Positions 50,074 to 59,054 of a stretch of 64,000 bases of DNA are shown in pieces; the stretch's first letter is position 1; each line of letters opens with the position of its first letter. Origin of the DNA: an uncultured Sphingobacteriaceae bacterium (lineage in GTDB: Bacteria; Bacteroidota; Bacteroidia; Sphingobacteriales; Sphingobacteriaceae). The position numbers were made by a program, and so were the translations under genes. The DNA lies in NCBI GenBank assembly GCA_946480915.1, contig CAMLLO010000004.1, positions 1 to 64,000 on the forward strand, read 5' to 3'. The notes beneath the pieces are model-generated. The model was not told the origin of the DNA. It did not search any database and saw only the letters and a program-made list of their open reading frames with translations.

Positions 50074-51837
50074 ATGGCTCCGTTTAAACATTTTAACAAT
50101 CCTCAGGTCGCTTCGCTTCCTAATCACTTAACGCAATTCATTGTCGACCAACACTACGAACATTACACTCCAATTGATCAGGCTGTATGGCGATATGTGA
50201 TGCGTCAGAACTATAGTTACCTGAAAGATGTCGCCTATTATCCTTACATACCCGGACTTCGGAAAGCTGGTCTTACTATAGAACATATTCCGGATTTACA
50301 AGAAATGAACGATGCCTTGGCCAAAATTGGCTGGGGTGCAGTTACCGTTGATGGTTTTATTCCACCATCGGCCTTTATGGAGTTCCAGGCCTATAAAGTC
50401 TTAGTTATCGCGGCCGACATTCGCCAACTTAAACATATTGAATATACGCCGGCACCAGACATTATTCATGAATCTGCTGGCCACGCTCCAATCATTGCAG
50501 ATGAAAAATATCAAGAATATTTACGCTATTTCGGTGCCATTGGCACAAAAGCCATGTTTTCCGCGCAAGACTTTGATCTTTATGAAGCAATAAGATCCCT
50601 GTCTATCTTGAAAGAAATGCCAGATGTGCATCCACGCAAGATTCAACAAGCTGAAGAATTGGTGGAATATTGTCAACAAAATATTGGCGCACCCTCCGAA
50701 ATGGCATTATTAAGCCGGCTTCATTGGTGGACGGTGGAATATGGACTTATCGGTACACTCGAAAATCCGAAAATCTACGGGGCCGGATTATTATCATCAA
50801 TCGGCGAAAGCGTTACCTGCATGCAACCACAAGTAAAGAAACTTTGGTATACGATAGAGGCGATAAATTACCCTTATGATATTACCAAGCCGCAACCGCA
50901 ACTATTTGTAACGCCCGATTTTCAAAATTTAATTGAGGTATTGGAAAACTTCGCGGATACAATGTCATTTAGGATTGGAGGAATGCATGGCCTCAATAAA
51001 GCAATCGCTTGCGGCAATACCTGCACTGCTGTTTACAGTTCCGGTATTCAAGTGTCGGGAAAGTTTACTGAAGTACTCGTATCAGAGGAAAATGAACCTT
51101 ATTTTATCAAAACAATAGGACCTTCCGCTCTAGCAGTTGATAATAAGCAACTACCTGGTCATGGAAAAGATTACCATTCTGACGGATTCAGTTCGCCTGT
51201 TGGAAAACTAAAACAGTATTCGAAGCCCCTTGAAGATTTTAGTCCGGCAGAGTTAAAAGATCTAAAAATTGAACCAGGCGAACTCTGTTCTCTTGAATTT
51301 GAAAGTGGAATTGTTGTATCAGGGATAATAAACAATATTGTTTTGGATGACAAAATCCAACTGGTAACCTTTAGCGACTGCACCATCAGGAATAAAGTAG
51401 GCGAGGTCCTGTTTGACCCTTCATGGGGAAAGTATGACATGGCTATCGGAGCGAAAATAATTTCCGTTTTCGGCGGAGCGGCAGATAAAGAAGCCTTTGA
51501 GGAAGTTACCCCTAAATCAAAGCGTGAAACTTATCATCCTCAATACGATAGCAGAACAATCTCATTAAATGAAATCTATAAGAAAGTGAGAAATATCAGG
51601 GAAAATAAAAGCGAGATGCGATTACTACCTGCTCTTTTTGAGCAGATTTTAAAAGCAAATACAGAAGACTGGCTTTGTCCGTTAGAAATTTTAGAGATCC
51701 TTGAATCTGAGAATAAATACCCGGACATTGCAGATCGGATTCGCCAGTTCCTGAAGCAAAAAGCCCTTGCCGAACCGGAACTTAAGAAACTAATTTCAGA
51801 CGGCTTTTACCTTATTGAACACCCGGTTAAAGACTAA
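50074..51837 (+). CDS. Phenylalanine 4-monooxygenase-like aromatic amino acid hydroxylase with long C-terminal extension
   Basis: 587 residues. The catalytic domain (about 1-330) shows the iron ligands His132 and His137 in PDIIHESAGHAPII and Glu222 in HWWTVEYGLIGTL. Others are GFIPPSAFMEFQAYKVLVIA and YGAGLLSSIGES. It would hydroxylate phenylalanine to tyrosine with a pterin cofactor. About 250 further residues form a beta-rich part (SLEFESGIVVSGIINNIV) and a helical end (about 500-587), far longer than the roughly 260-300 residue bacterial enzymes; the family is known to carry such extensions in Bacteroidota. A palindrome (50036-50070) lies just upstream. Confidence 0.9.
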   Translation: MAPFKHFNNPQVASLPNHLTQFIVDQHYEHYTPIDQAVWRYVMRQNYSYLKDVAYYPYIPGLRKAGLTIEHIPDLQEMNDALAKIGWGAVTVDGFIPPSAFMEFQAYKVLVIAADIRQLKHIEYTPAPDIIHESAGHAPIIADEKYQEYLRYFGAIGTKAMFSAQDFDLYEAIRSLSILKEMPDVHPRKIQQAEELVEYCQQNIGAPSEMALLSRLHWWTVEYGLIGTLENPKIYGAGLLSSIGESVTCMQPQVKKLWYTIEAINYPYDITKPQPQLFVTPDFQNLIEVLENFADTMSFRIGGMHGLNKAIACGNTCTAVYSSGIQVSGKFTEVLVSEENEPYFIKTIGPSALAVDNKQLPGHGKDYHSDGFSSPVGKLKQYSKPLEDFSPAELKDLKIEPGELCSLEFESGIVVSGIINNIVLDDKIQLVTFSDCTIRNKVGEVLFDPSWGKYDMAIGAKIISVFGGAADKEAFEEVTPKSKRETYHPQYDSRTISLNEIYKKVRNIRENKSEMRLLPALFEQILKANTEDWLCPLEILEILESENKYPDIADRIRQFLKQKALAEPELKKLISDGFYLIEHPVKD

Positions 51838-51843
51838 CCTTGA

Positions 51844-52962
51844 CTAGAGATTTCCTCTCTTTTCTTGTTCCCGTTCTATCGCCTCAAAAAGTGCTTTAAA
51901 ATTACCCGCACCGAAAGATTTTGCCCCCTTCCGCTGTATTATCTCAAAAAACACGGTTGGTCTGTCTTCCAAAGGCTTGGTAAATATCTGCAACAAGTAT
52001 CCTTCATCATCACGATCTACCAAAATACCCAGCTTTTTTAACGGCACGATGTCCTCATCGATATGTCCCACCCGGCTCAGTAAATCATCATAATAATTGC
52101 TGGGAACGTCTAAAAATTCTATGCCCCGATTTTTCAACTCAGTGACCGTTTTCACGATATCATCGGTAGCCAGGGCCATATGCTGCACACCTTCGCCTTC
52201 GTAAAATTCCAAATATTCTTCTATCTGCGATTTCTTTTTCCCTTCGGCGGGCTCATTGATAGGAAACTTAACGTACCCATTTCCATTGCTCATAACCTTA
52301 CTCATCAAAGCCGAATACTCTGTTGAAATCATTTTATCATCAAACGTTAAAATGTTTTTGAAGCCTAATACGCTTTCATAAAAATTAACCCAATTATTCA
52401 TCCGGTTCCAACCAACATTTCCAACGCAATGGTCGATATAAAGAAGACCAACAGAAGGAGGATTATAAGTTGATTCCCATACTTTATATCCTGGCAAAAA
52501 AGGTCCATTATAATTTTTTCGCTCGACAAAAACATGTACCGTTTCTCCGTATAATTTAATGCCGCTGGTTCGCACTTCGCCCCATTCATCCTTCACTGTC
52601 TGAGGTTGCTGATATGGAACTGCTCCGCGTTTTACAGTCTGCTCAAATGCATCATAGGCATCATCCACCAATAAAGCCAATACTTTTACTCCGTCACCGT
52701 GCTTTTTAATATGATCTGAGACATAACTGTCGGATTTCAATGGAGATGTAAGCACGAGTCGGATTTTCCCTTGCTGCAAAACATAGGACGCACGGTCTCT
52801 TATACCAGTTTCCGGACCAGAATACGCCAGGCTTTGAAAGCCAAAAGCTGTCTTGTAAAAATATGCCGCTTGCTTTGCGTTTCCCACATAAAACTCGGCG
52901 TAATCGGTCCCGTTTAAGGGAAGAAAATCCGCGGCATTGAGTTGTTCATCTTTCCTATCCAT
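51844..52962 (-). CDS. hppD: 4-hydroxyphenylpyruvate dioxygenase
   Basis: 372 residues built of two VOC domains. Iron ligands are His178 (LYIDHCVGNV), His261 (EGVQHMALATDD) and Glu340 (PTVFFEIIQRKG), the standard 2-His-1-Glu set, and ILVDRDDEGYLLQIFTKPLE precedes the last. It converts 4-hydroxyphenylpyruvate to homogentisate. Length is normal. It lies 3 bp downstream of hmgA on the same strand, the next step of the pathway, and converges on the hydroxylase gene, so the pathway is split between strands. Confidence 0.96.
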   Translation of the reverse strand: MDRKDEQLNAADFLPLNGTDYAEFYVGNAKQAAYFYKTAFGFQSLAYSGPETGIRDRASYVLQQGKIRLVLTSPLKSDSYVSDHIKKHGDGVKVLALLVDDAYDAFEQTVKRGAVPYQQPQTVKDEWGEVRTSGIKLYGETVHVFVERKNYNGPFLPGYKVWESTYNPPSVGLLYIDHCVGNVGWNRMNNWVNFYESVLGFKNILTFDDKMISTEYSALMSKVMSNGNGYVKFPINEPAEGKKKSQIEEYLEFYEGEGVQHMALATDDIVKTVTELKNRGIEFLDVPSNYYDDLLSRVGHIDEDIVPLKKLGILVDRDDEGYLLQIFTKPLEDRPTVFFEIIQRKGAKSFGAGNFKALFEAIEREQEKRGNL

Positions 52963-52965
52963 CGC

Positions 52966-54126
52966 CTAACCCTCGCTCCAACTTTTAAAATAATTCGGGT
53001 CCTCTATTTTGATCGCTTCATCTGTAAGCATTAACGGATGAAAAGGATCAATCATTACCGCAAGCTCATCTGTGGATTCCTTACCAATAGACTGTTCAAC
53101 CGTTCCTGGATGAGGACCGTGAGGTATGCCGCCAGGATGCAAAGTGATCTGACCTTTAACAATACTTTTGCGACTCATAAAGTCGCCGTCCACATAATAC
53201 AACACCTCATCACTATCCACATTACTGTGATTATAAGGAGCAGGTATTGCCTGGGGGTGATAGTCGAACTTTCTTGGCACGAAAGAACAAATCACGAAGT
53301 TATTGCCTTCAAAAGTTTGATGCACGGGCGGAGGCTGGTGTAACCGGCCGGTTATGGGCTCAAAATCGTGAATTGAAAATGCCCATGGATAATGAAATCC
53401 ATCCCAACCAATAAAATCAAAAGGATGAGTGCCGTAAATGTATGGATAGATAAGTCCTTGTTTTTTAATGAGGATTTTAAAATCCCCCTTTTCATCGTGT
53501 GTTTCAAGATCCGCAGGACGCCTGATATCGCGTTCGCAATAGGGCGAATGCTCCATCATCTGACCATACTTATTTCGATAACGTTGAGGTGCTCTGATTG
53601 GGCTAAAGCTTTCAACAATAAATAAGCGATTATCTACAGAATCAAAATCCAACTGGTAAATGGTTCCTCGCGGGATAATAAGATAATCGCCATAAGAGAA
53701 TTTTATCTTTCCAAAGCCAGTTTTTAACGTTCCCGAACCCAAATGCACAAAAAGAACTTCATCAGCCTGACTGTTTTTATAGAAATAATCATCCATCGAA
53801 AATCGCGGAGCTGCCAATGAAATATGTAAATCACTATTTACTAAAACCGGCTTTCGGCTATTCAAGTAATCATCCTCAGGCTGAATATTAAATCCCAGCA
53901 AACTGGTGTGCTTTAAATGCTTTTGGCGAGCAATTTTCGGTTCAACGGAGTAAGCTTCACCCAAGGACTTGACAATGGTCGGCGGATAGACGTGATATAC
54001 CAGTGAATATAAGCTGGAAAATCCTTCGGTGGAAACCAGCTCCTCGGCATATAATGAACCATCGGGTTTACGGAATATGGTATGCCGCTTTGATGGAATT
54101 TTTCCCAAAGAATGATATACTGGCAT
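52966..54126 (-). CDS. hmgA: Homogentisate 1,2-dioxygenase
   Basis: 386 residues of the cupin-type homogentisate dioxygenase: GTIYQLDFDSVDNRLFIVES near 155, DGFHYPWAFSIHDFEPITGR near 242, then candidate iron ligands His300 and Glu307 (APYNHSNVDSDEVLYYV) and His336 (HPGGIPHGPHPGT). It cleaves homogentisate to maleylacetoacetate. Bacteroidota homologues are shorter than the animal enzyme. It is the first gene of the leftward pair with hppD and divergent from the fumarylacetoacetase-like gene, with an inverted repeat in the shared promoter region. Confidence 0.94.
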   Translation of the reverse strand: MPVYHSLGKIPSKRHTIFRKPDGSLYAEELVSTEGFSSLYSLVYHVYPPTIVKSLGEAYSVEPKIARQKHLKHTSLLGFNIQPEDDYLNSRKPVLVNSDLHISLAAPRFSMDDYFYKNSQADEVLFVHLGSGTLKTGFGKIKFSYGDYLIIPRGTIYQLDFDSVDNRLFIVESFSPIRAPQRYRNKYGQMMEHSPYCERDIRRPADLETHDEKGDFKILIKKQGLIYPYIYGTHPFDFIGWDGFHYPWAFSIHDFEPITGRLHQPPPVHQTFEGNNFVICSFVPRKFDYHPQAIPAPYNHSNVDSDEVLYYVDGDFMSRKSIVKGQITLHPGGIPHGPHPGTVEQSIGKESTDELAVMIDPFHPLMLTDEAIKIEDPNYFKSWSEG

Positions 54127-54194
54127 AGTGGCTTTTTAAACTATTTATATAACAGCCGGATATATAAAAAGTGTTGATATACCATTAGGAAAAC

Positions 54195-54227
54195 GCCTGA
54201 TCGCCTGCATATATGATTGCATCAGGC
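54195..54227. promoter_or_regulatory. Inverted repeat in divergent hmgA / hydrolase promoter region
   Basis: GCCTGAT (54195-54201) and ATCAGGC (54221-54227) are a perfect 7-bp inverted repeat over 33 bases, with TGCA repeats inside the loop. It lies midway between hmgA and the divergent hydrolase gene, as expected for an operator shared by both. The binding protein is unknown. Confidence 0.4.
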
Positions 54228-54317
54228 AGCTTGGGGGGATAGAACTAATTTGAGACTTATAGGTTATATAAACAGGGAGCATTATAGGGTATCGCTAATT
54301 TTTAAATTAAAAGCCAT

Positions 54318-55328
54318 ATGAAATTGATTTCCTACAAAACCGAAAACAAAGAACATCTGGGAGCTTTTGTGAATGGTCATGTGTACAATCTAAACGCCTG
54401 CGATAAGCTAATTCCAGATAATATGAATCAATTTTTGTGGGGAGGTGAAGAAATTATGCTGCGTGCTAAACAAATTTCTCATGACATTTCATCGGGAAAA
54501 CTAAATGCCAAAGAAGAATTACTTTATGAGATTATGGCTCCTGTTCCTCATCCGACTTCGTGCAGAGACGCCTATGCTTTCAGACAACATGTTGCGGCCG
54601 CCCGTCGTAACAGAAAGGTGGAAATGATTCCGGAGTTTGATCAGTTCCCAATATTTTACTTTACCAATCACAATTCTATCACCGGACCCGGAGAAGTTGC
54701 CTGTATGCCTGATCATTTTCAAAAGTTGGATTTCGAGCTAGAGGTAGCTATTGTGCTGAATAAAAAAGGACGCAACATACAAGCATCCGAAGCCGATGAA
54801 TTTATCGCAGGTTATATGATTATGAATGATTTAAGCGCGAGAACCCTGCAAATGGAAGAAATGCTATTGAACCTTGGTCCTGCGAAAGGAAAAGACTTTG
54901 CAACGGTAATTGGCCCCTGGCTGGTCACGCCCGACGAGCTGGAGCCTTTTAAAGTGCCGGCCAAAAAAGGTCATATTGGAGCCGCCTACGATTTGAAAAT
55001 GACATGCCAGGTAAATGGTATCGAAGTTTCGCAAGGAACTATGGCGGATATGGACTGGACATTCGCAGAAATTATAGAGCGATGCTCTTATGGATGTGAT
55101 GTTTTTCCGGGAGACCTGATCGGCTCGGGAACCGTTGGCACGGGATGTTTTCTCGAACTCAATGGAACTGGCTTATTAAATGATCCTGATTATAAGACTC
55201 AATGGCTGCAGGAAGGCGATTTGATAGAAATGGAAATTACAGGCTTGGGGCGCTTAAGTACTGTTATCACTGCAGAAGACAGCAATTGGTCTATCCTGGA
55301 ACATAAAAAAGGTAAAGCTTTAGCTTGA
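54318..55328 (+). CDS. Fumarylacetoacetate hydrolase family protein
   Basis: 336 residues of the FAH fold: DFELEVAIVLNKKGRNI near 133 (metal Glu), MIMNDLSARTLQMEEMLL near 172 (metal Asp), GPAKGKDFATVIGPWLVTPD near 192 (Lys), and DLIGSGTVGTGCFLELNGTG near 265. The metal-binding residues occur in the right order. It should hydrolyse fumarylacetoacetate to fumarate and acetoacetate, the last step of tyrosine breakdown. It overlaps the flavin-reductase-like gene by four bases (ATGA) and is divergent from hmgA. Confidence 0.92.
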   Translation: MKLISYKTENKEHLGAFVNGHVYNLNACDKLIPDNMNQFLWGGEEIMLRAKQISHDISSGKLNAKEELLYEIMAPVPHPTSCRDAYAFRQHVAAARRNRKVEMIPEFDQFPIFYFTNHNSITGPGEVACMPDHFQKLDFELEVAIVLNKKGRNIQASEADEFIAGYMIMNDLSARTLQMEEMLLNLGPAKGKDFATVIGPWLVTPDELEPFKVPAKKGHIGAAYDLKMTCQVNGIEVSQGTMADMDWTFAEIIERCSYGCDVFPGDLIGSGTVGTGCFLELNGTGLLNDPDYKTQWLQEGDLIEMEITGLGRLSTVITAEDSNWSILEHKKGKALA

Positions 55329-56236
55329 TGATCACGCTTAACCTATCGGATTTAAGCCCTGCCGAACTGCAGGAATATTTACAGCATGCTATTGCTCCCA
55401 GACCAATATGTTTAGCTTCTACCATTGATAAAGAAGGAAGTGTAAATCTTAGTCCTTTTAGCTTCTTCAACATGTTTAGCATCAGTCCGCCAATCTGCGT
55501 GTTTTCACCTTCAAGAAGGATAAGAGATAATAGCACAAAACATACCCTTCAAAACATTCAGCAAGTACCGGAATGTGTGATAAATCTCGTGAATTACGAC
55601 ATGGTTCAGCAGACGTCTCTGGCCAGTGCAGAATATCCAAAAGGCACAAATGAGTTTTTAAAATCAGGGCTAACCCCTCTGGATTCCAAGTTAGTCAAAC
55701 CTCCGAGAGTCGCAGAATCTCCTGTACAGTTAGAGTGTTTTGTAAGAAAGGTGATATCCCTGGGGAAAACAGCAGGCTCGGGCAATATGGTCATTGCTGA
55801 AATTAAATTGATGCATATCAATTCAGCCATTCTGGACAAGAATAAAAAAATTGATCAGGAAAAAATTGACCTGGTAGCCCGCCTGGGCGGCGACTGGTAT
55901 TGCAGAGTAACAAAGGAAAGTTTGTTTAAAGTTGTAAAACCGACCAAGACCACCGGAATAGGAGTAGATGCCATTCCCCAATCAATCCGCGAATCCTCAA
56001 TTTTAAGTGGAAACGATCTGGGCCAATTGGGAAATGTAGATTACCTCCCGGATGAAACCAGCATAAACTTATACTTTCAACACAACGCAAAACTTCAAAA
56101 CACGCTAGTAGCTACGAAGAAAAACCCAAAAAAACGCAGAGATGCATTGCATCTGCTGGCAAAAGCATTACTAAAAGACGGAAAAGTATCCGAAGCCTGG
56201 AAGGTTCTGCTGGCGGATGACAGTCTTATGCGATGA
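55325..56236 (+). CDS. Flavin reductase-like protein (FMN-binding split barrel) with extension
   Basis: 303 residues. The N-terminal part (about 1-200) has the flavin reductase split-barrel features APRPICLASTIDKEGSVNLS and FSFFNMFSISPPICVF, ASAEYPKGTNEFLKSG near 97 and VQLECFVRKV. The C-terminal 90 residues (from about 210) are not typical and include a short helical region, RDALHLLAKALLKDGKVSEA. It may supply reduced flavin or bind it in an unknown step. Its ATG overlaps the hydrolase stop, tying it to tyrosine degradation. Its role in the pathway is not established to my knowledge. Confidence 0.85.
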   Translation: MMITLNLSDLSPAELQEYLQHAIAPRPICLASTIDKEGSVNLSPFSFFNMFSISPPICVFSPSRRIRDNSTKHTLQNIQQVPECVINLVNYDMVQQTSLASAEYPKGTNEFLKSGLTPLDSKLVKPPRVAESPVQLECFVRKVISLGKTAGSGNMVIAEIKLMHINSAILDKNKKIDQEKIDLVARLGGDWYCRVTKESLFKVVKPTKTTGIGVDAIPQSIRESSILSGNDLGQLGNVDYLPDETSINLYFQHNAKLQNTLVATKKNPKKRRDALHLLAKALLKDGKVSEAWKVLLADDSLMR

Positions 56237-56237
56237 C

Positions 56238-57758
56238 TTAGCCCAGTTTTAAGAGCTGTAGCCCTTTATTAATCCTCTCAATTGTCTCCTCCTTACCTAA
56301 TAGCGATGCAATCTCAAATACCGCAGGCCCAAACTTTCCGCCTACCAGCATAATTCTGAAAGGAAGCATGACATCGCCAACCTTTAGGCCTTTTTCTTCG
56401 GCAAGAGCTTTAAAAGCAACCTCCAGACTTGCAGGTGAATGATCGTTGATAGCCGTCAGAATCTCACTGTACGCTACAAAAAAAGATGCTTTATCAGTAT
56501 TCCATTTTGGCACTACCGAACCCAGATCATACTCTTTAGGAGCGTTAAAATAGTAACCGGCCTGGCTGATAAAGTCAGTCAATAGAATGCAACGGTCTTT
56601 TACCAGATCAACTACCGTAGAAAATTTATTTTCATCTGAAATTAAAATTCCGGCAGCTTTAAAAACCTCCGATACTTGTTTCTTCAAGATTTCCGCATCC
56701 AGTTTTTTGATCCATTCGGCATTAAACCACTTGGCTTTTTCAAAATCAAATTTGGCACCCGATTTATTCACCCTGTCGATTGAAAACTTTTCAATCAATT
56801 CTTCCATTGAAAACAATTCCTGATCGGTACCATCATTCCAACCCAACATTGCTAAAAGATTAACGAATGCCTCCGGTAAAAAACCTATTTCGCGGAATCC
56901 CTGGGTGAGCTCTCCTGTTTTTGGATCACTCCAGTTCATTGCATACACCGGAAAACCTAAGCGTGCCCCATCGCGTTTACTTAACTTGCCGTGACCATCG
57001 GGTTTTAAAATTAATGGCAAATGAGCCCATTGCGGCATAGAATCTTCCCATCCTAAATATTTCCAAAGTAGAATATGTACCGGCGCGGATGGCAACCATT
57101 CTTCTCCTCTAAAAGCATGGGTAATCTTCATCAGGTAATCATCAACAACAACTGCCAAATGGTAAGTCGGCATGCCGTCTGCCTTAAGTAAAACTTTATC
57201 ATCCACTAAAGAAGTTTCGAAACTAACTTCATCACGAATCATATCATCAAAAGAAACAGTTTCTCCCTGCGGCATTTTAATGCGAATAACGTGTGGAGTT
57301 TCTTTGTCTAAAAGATCCTGAACTTCAGTCAGACTAAGCGATAAGGAATTTCGCATTTCATTGCGATGTGTATGGCCGTACTGGAAGTTAGGTAATTCAG
57401 CACGTTTCTTTTCCAGATCTTCCGGAGTATCAAAAGCATAATAGGCGTAGCCATCGGCAACCAATTGTTCAGCGTATGCGCGATACAGCGACTTACGCTC
57501 GCTTTGGCGATAAGGGCCATAGGTCCCACCAAAACCCGGACCTTCATCCGGAGTAATGCCACACCATTTTAAACACTCAATTATATATTCTTCGGCCCCG
57601 GCAACATAACGAGCCTGGTCTGTATCTTCAACTCTTAAAATAAAATCTCCGCCTTGTTGTTTGGCGAACAGGTAATTAAATAGAACTGTTCTTACACCTC
57701 CCAAGTGTAACCCTCCGGTCGGACTTGGAGCAAAACGGACACGCACTTTACTTGCCAT
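56238..57758 (-). CDS. gltX: Glutamyl-tRNA synthetase
   Basis: 506 residues, a class I synthetase. The HIGH-type motif is RFAPSPTGGLHLGGVRTVLF at the N-terminus and the KMSKS-type motif is HGKLSKRDGARL near 250, with YPTYHLAVVVDDYLMKITH-like residues before it. The anticodon-binding domain fills about 330-506. It charges tRNA-Glu; I cannot tell whether it also charges tRNA-Gln. A TATCTTTG box lies 20 bases ahead of the ATG. It converges on the flavin-reductase gene with one base between the stops. Confidence 0.96.
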   Translation of the reverse strand: MASKVRVRFAPSPTGGLHLGGVRTVLFNYLFAKQQGGDFILRVEDTDQARYVAGAEEYIIECLKWCGITPDEGPGFGGTYGPYRQSERKSLYRAYAEQLVADGYAYYAFDTPEDLEKKRAELPNFQYGHTHRNEMRNSLSLSLTEVQDLLDKETPHVIRIKMPQGETVSFDDMIRDEVSFETSLVDDKVLLKADGMPTYHLAVVVDDYLMKITHAFRGEEWLPSAPVHILLWKYLGWEDSMPQWAHLPLILKPDGHGKLSKRDGARLGFPVYAMNWSDPKTGELTQGFREIGFLPEAFVNLLAMLGWNDGTDQELFSMEELIEKFSIDRVNKSGAKFDFEKAKWFNAEWIKKLDAEILKKQVSEVFKAAGILISDENKFSTVVDLVKDRCILLTDFISQAGYYFNAPKEYDLGSVVPKWNTDKASFFVAYSEILTAINDHSPASLEVAFKALAEEKGLKVGDVMLPFRIMLVGGKFGPAVFEIASLLGKEETIERINKGLQLLKLG

Positions 57759-57776
57759 AACTTTTTACTTTGGGTG

Positions 57777-57784
57777 CAAAGATA
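57777..57784 (-). promoter_or_regulatory. -7 element of gltX promoter
   Basis: On the reverse strand TATCTTTG lies 19 bases before ATG 57758, giving a leader of about a dozen bases. The match to TAnnTTTG is exact; the -33 element is not clear. Confidence 0.6.
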
Positions 57785-58003
57785 GATTTCCTGACAGATT
57801 TAGAGTTGGGAATTTAATAAAGAAAGCGAATTCACGCACAGACTAATACAGAATGCAGCAGAAGGCTCCGCGTACTTCTCGATTTGCTTACCACGAAATA
57901 TTGAAATGATTCAGGAACTTTGGACTTGCCTAAATTGCTAGTCGCAGCTGCTGGGAGAATTTTCCCGTGTAAAGATTACTCTAAATGATTTTTGTTAAAT
58001 TGC

Positions 58004-58831
58004 ATGAAAACTAGCATGAAAGACCAAGCAATATTTGAAGGAATCAAACACATCAACGAAATTGGACAGGAATATTGGAGTGCCAGAGAACTATTCACGG
58101 TTCTCGATTATATAAAATGGGATAAATTTGTGAATGTTATTGACAAAGCAAAGCTAGCCTGTCAAAATTCCGGACAACAACCTGATGACCATTTTCCCCG
58201 GGTGGAGAAATTGGTTGAAATTGGCTCAGGGGCAAAAAGGGATATCGGAGATATTCACCTCTCAAGGTACGCTTGTTACCTTATAGTGCAAAATTCTGAC
58301 CCATCAAAAGAGGTAGTCGCGTTGGGACAAACTTATTTTGCAATTCAAACACGTAAGCAAGAGGTGTTAGAGGAGCAGTTTGGCAAACTTCAAAGTGAAG
58401 AGGAGAAGAGGGTTTTCTTAAGAAGAGAAATGGCCGAACACAACAAGCAATTAGCTGATGCCGCCAAAAATGCAGGCGTAATCCAACCTTGGGAATACGC
58501 GGTATTTCAAAATCATGGCTATATGGGTTTATATAATGGCCTGGGGGCAAAAGAAATACAGGCAAAAAAAGGATTAAAACAAAGTCAAAATATTCTCGAC
58601 CACATGGGGAGTACAGAATTAGCTGCAAACCTGTTTCGTGCTACTCAAACTGAAGATAAATTGAGGAGAGAGAAAATCAAAGGAAAACAAAAAGCAAATC
58701 AAACACATTTTGAAGTAGGACAAAAAGTCCGACAAACTATTCAAGAATTAGGAGGCACAATGCCGGAAGAATTACCCACCGAAGACAGTATTAAAAAAAT
58801 TGAGAGCGATAAGAAAAAAAATCCTAGGTAG
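58004..58831 (+). CDS. dinD: DNA damage-inducible protein D-like (DinD)
   Basis: 275 residues from ATG 58004; a TTG four codons earlier is disregarded and Met5 is a further alternative. The Bro-N-like N-terminal domain reads FEGIKHINEIGQEYWSAREL, FPRVEKLVEIGSGAKRDIGD and IHLSRYACYLIVQNSDPSKE, the DinD pattern, and the C-terminal half has GYMGLYNGLGAKEI and LDHMGSTELAANLFRATQTE, also typical. In E. coli dinD is SOS-induced and its protein affects RecA filaments. A near-palindrome GGGAGAATTTTCCC lies about 45 bases upstream; whether it is a LexA site is unknown. DinD genes are patchily spread, often by transfer. Confidence 0.9.
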   Translation: MKTSMKDQAIFEGIKHINEIGQEYWSARELFTVLDYIKWDKFVNVIDKAKLACQNSGQQPDDHFPRVEKLVEIGSGAKRDIGDIHLSRYACYLIVQNSDPSKEVVALGQTYFAIQTRKQEVLEEQFGKLQSEEEKRVFLRREMAEHNKQLADAAKNAGVIQPWEYAVFQNHGYMGLYNGLGAKEIQAKKGLKQSQNILDHMGSTELAANLFRATQTEDKLRREKIKGKQKANQTHFEVGQKVRQTIQELGGTMPEELPTEDSIKKIESDKKKNPR

Positions 58832-58998
58832 TAGTTACAAGCAGTCAATTCAATAATAACAACCAACATGCTCTTTCACACGATATGCATTACAAATGAA
58901 ACAATAACTGAAGAAGTTAACTGTGCTGCCACGACTTAAAATTTACCCCCCTCTGATTGAATTTTTAAATTAATCCTGTAAAAAATATCAAATCTCCT

Positions 58999-59006
58999 TA
59001 TCTTTG
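58999..59006 (+). promoter_or_regulatory. -7 element of cysH operon promoter
   Basis: TATCTTTG exactly matches TAnnTTTG and lies 48 bases before cysH. The leader includes a short CTATA/TATAG stem. I see no SAM or cysteine riboswitch in the gap. Confidence 0.6.
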
Positions 59007-59054
59007 CCTACTTTTTCTATAGACTATACAATTTAATATAGGGGAATAAAGAAC

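Noticed and set aside
58832..59054. Possible cysteine/SAM-responsive riboswitch ahead of cysH
   Set aside because: I see no conserved stem set or core sequence of known sulfur riboswitches, only a short CTATA/TATAG stem.
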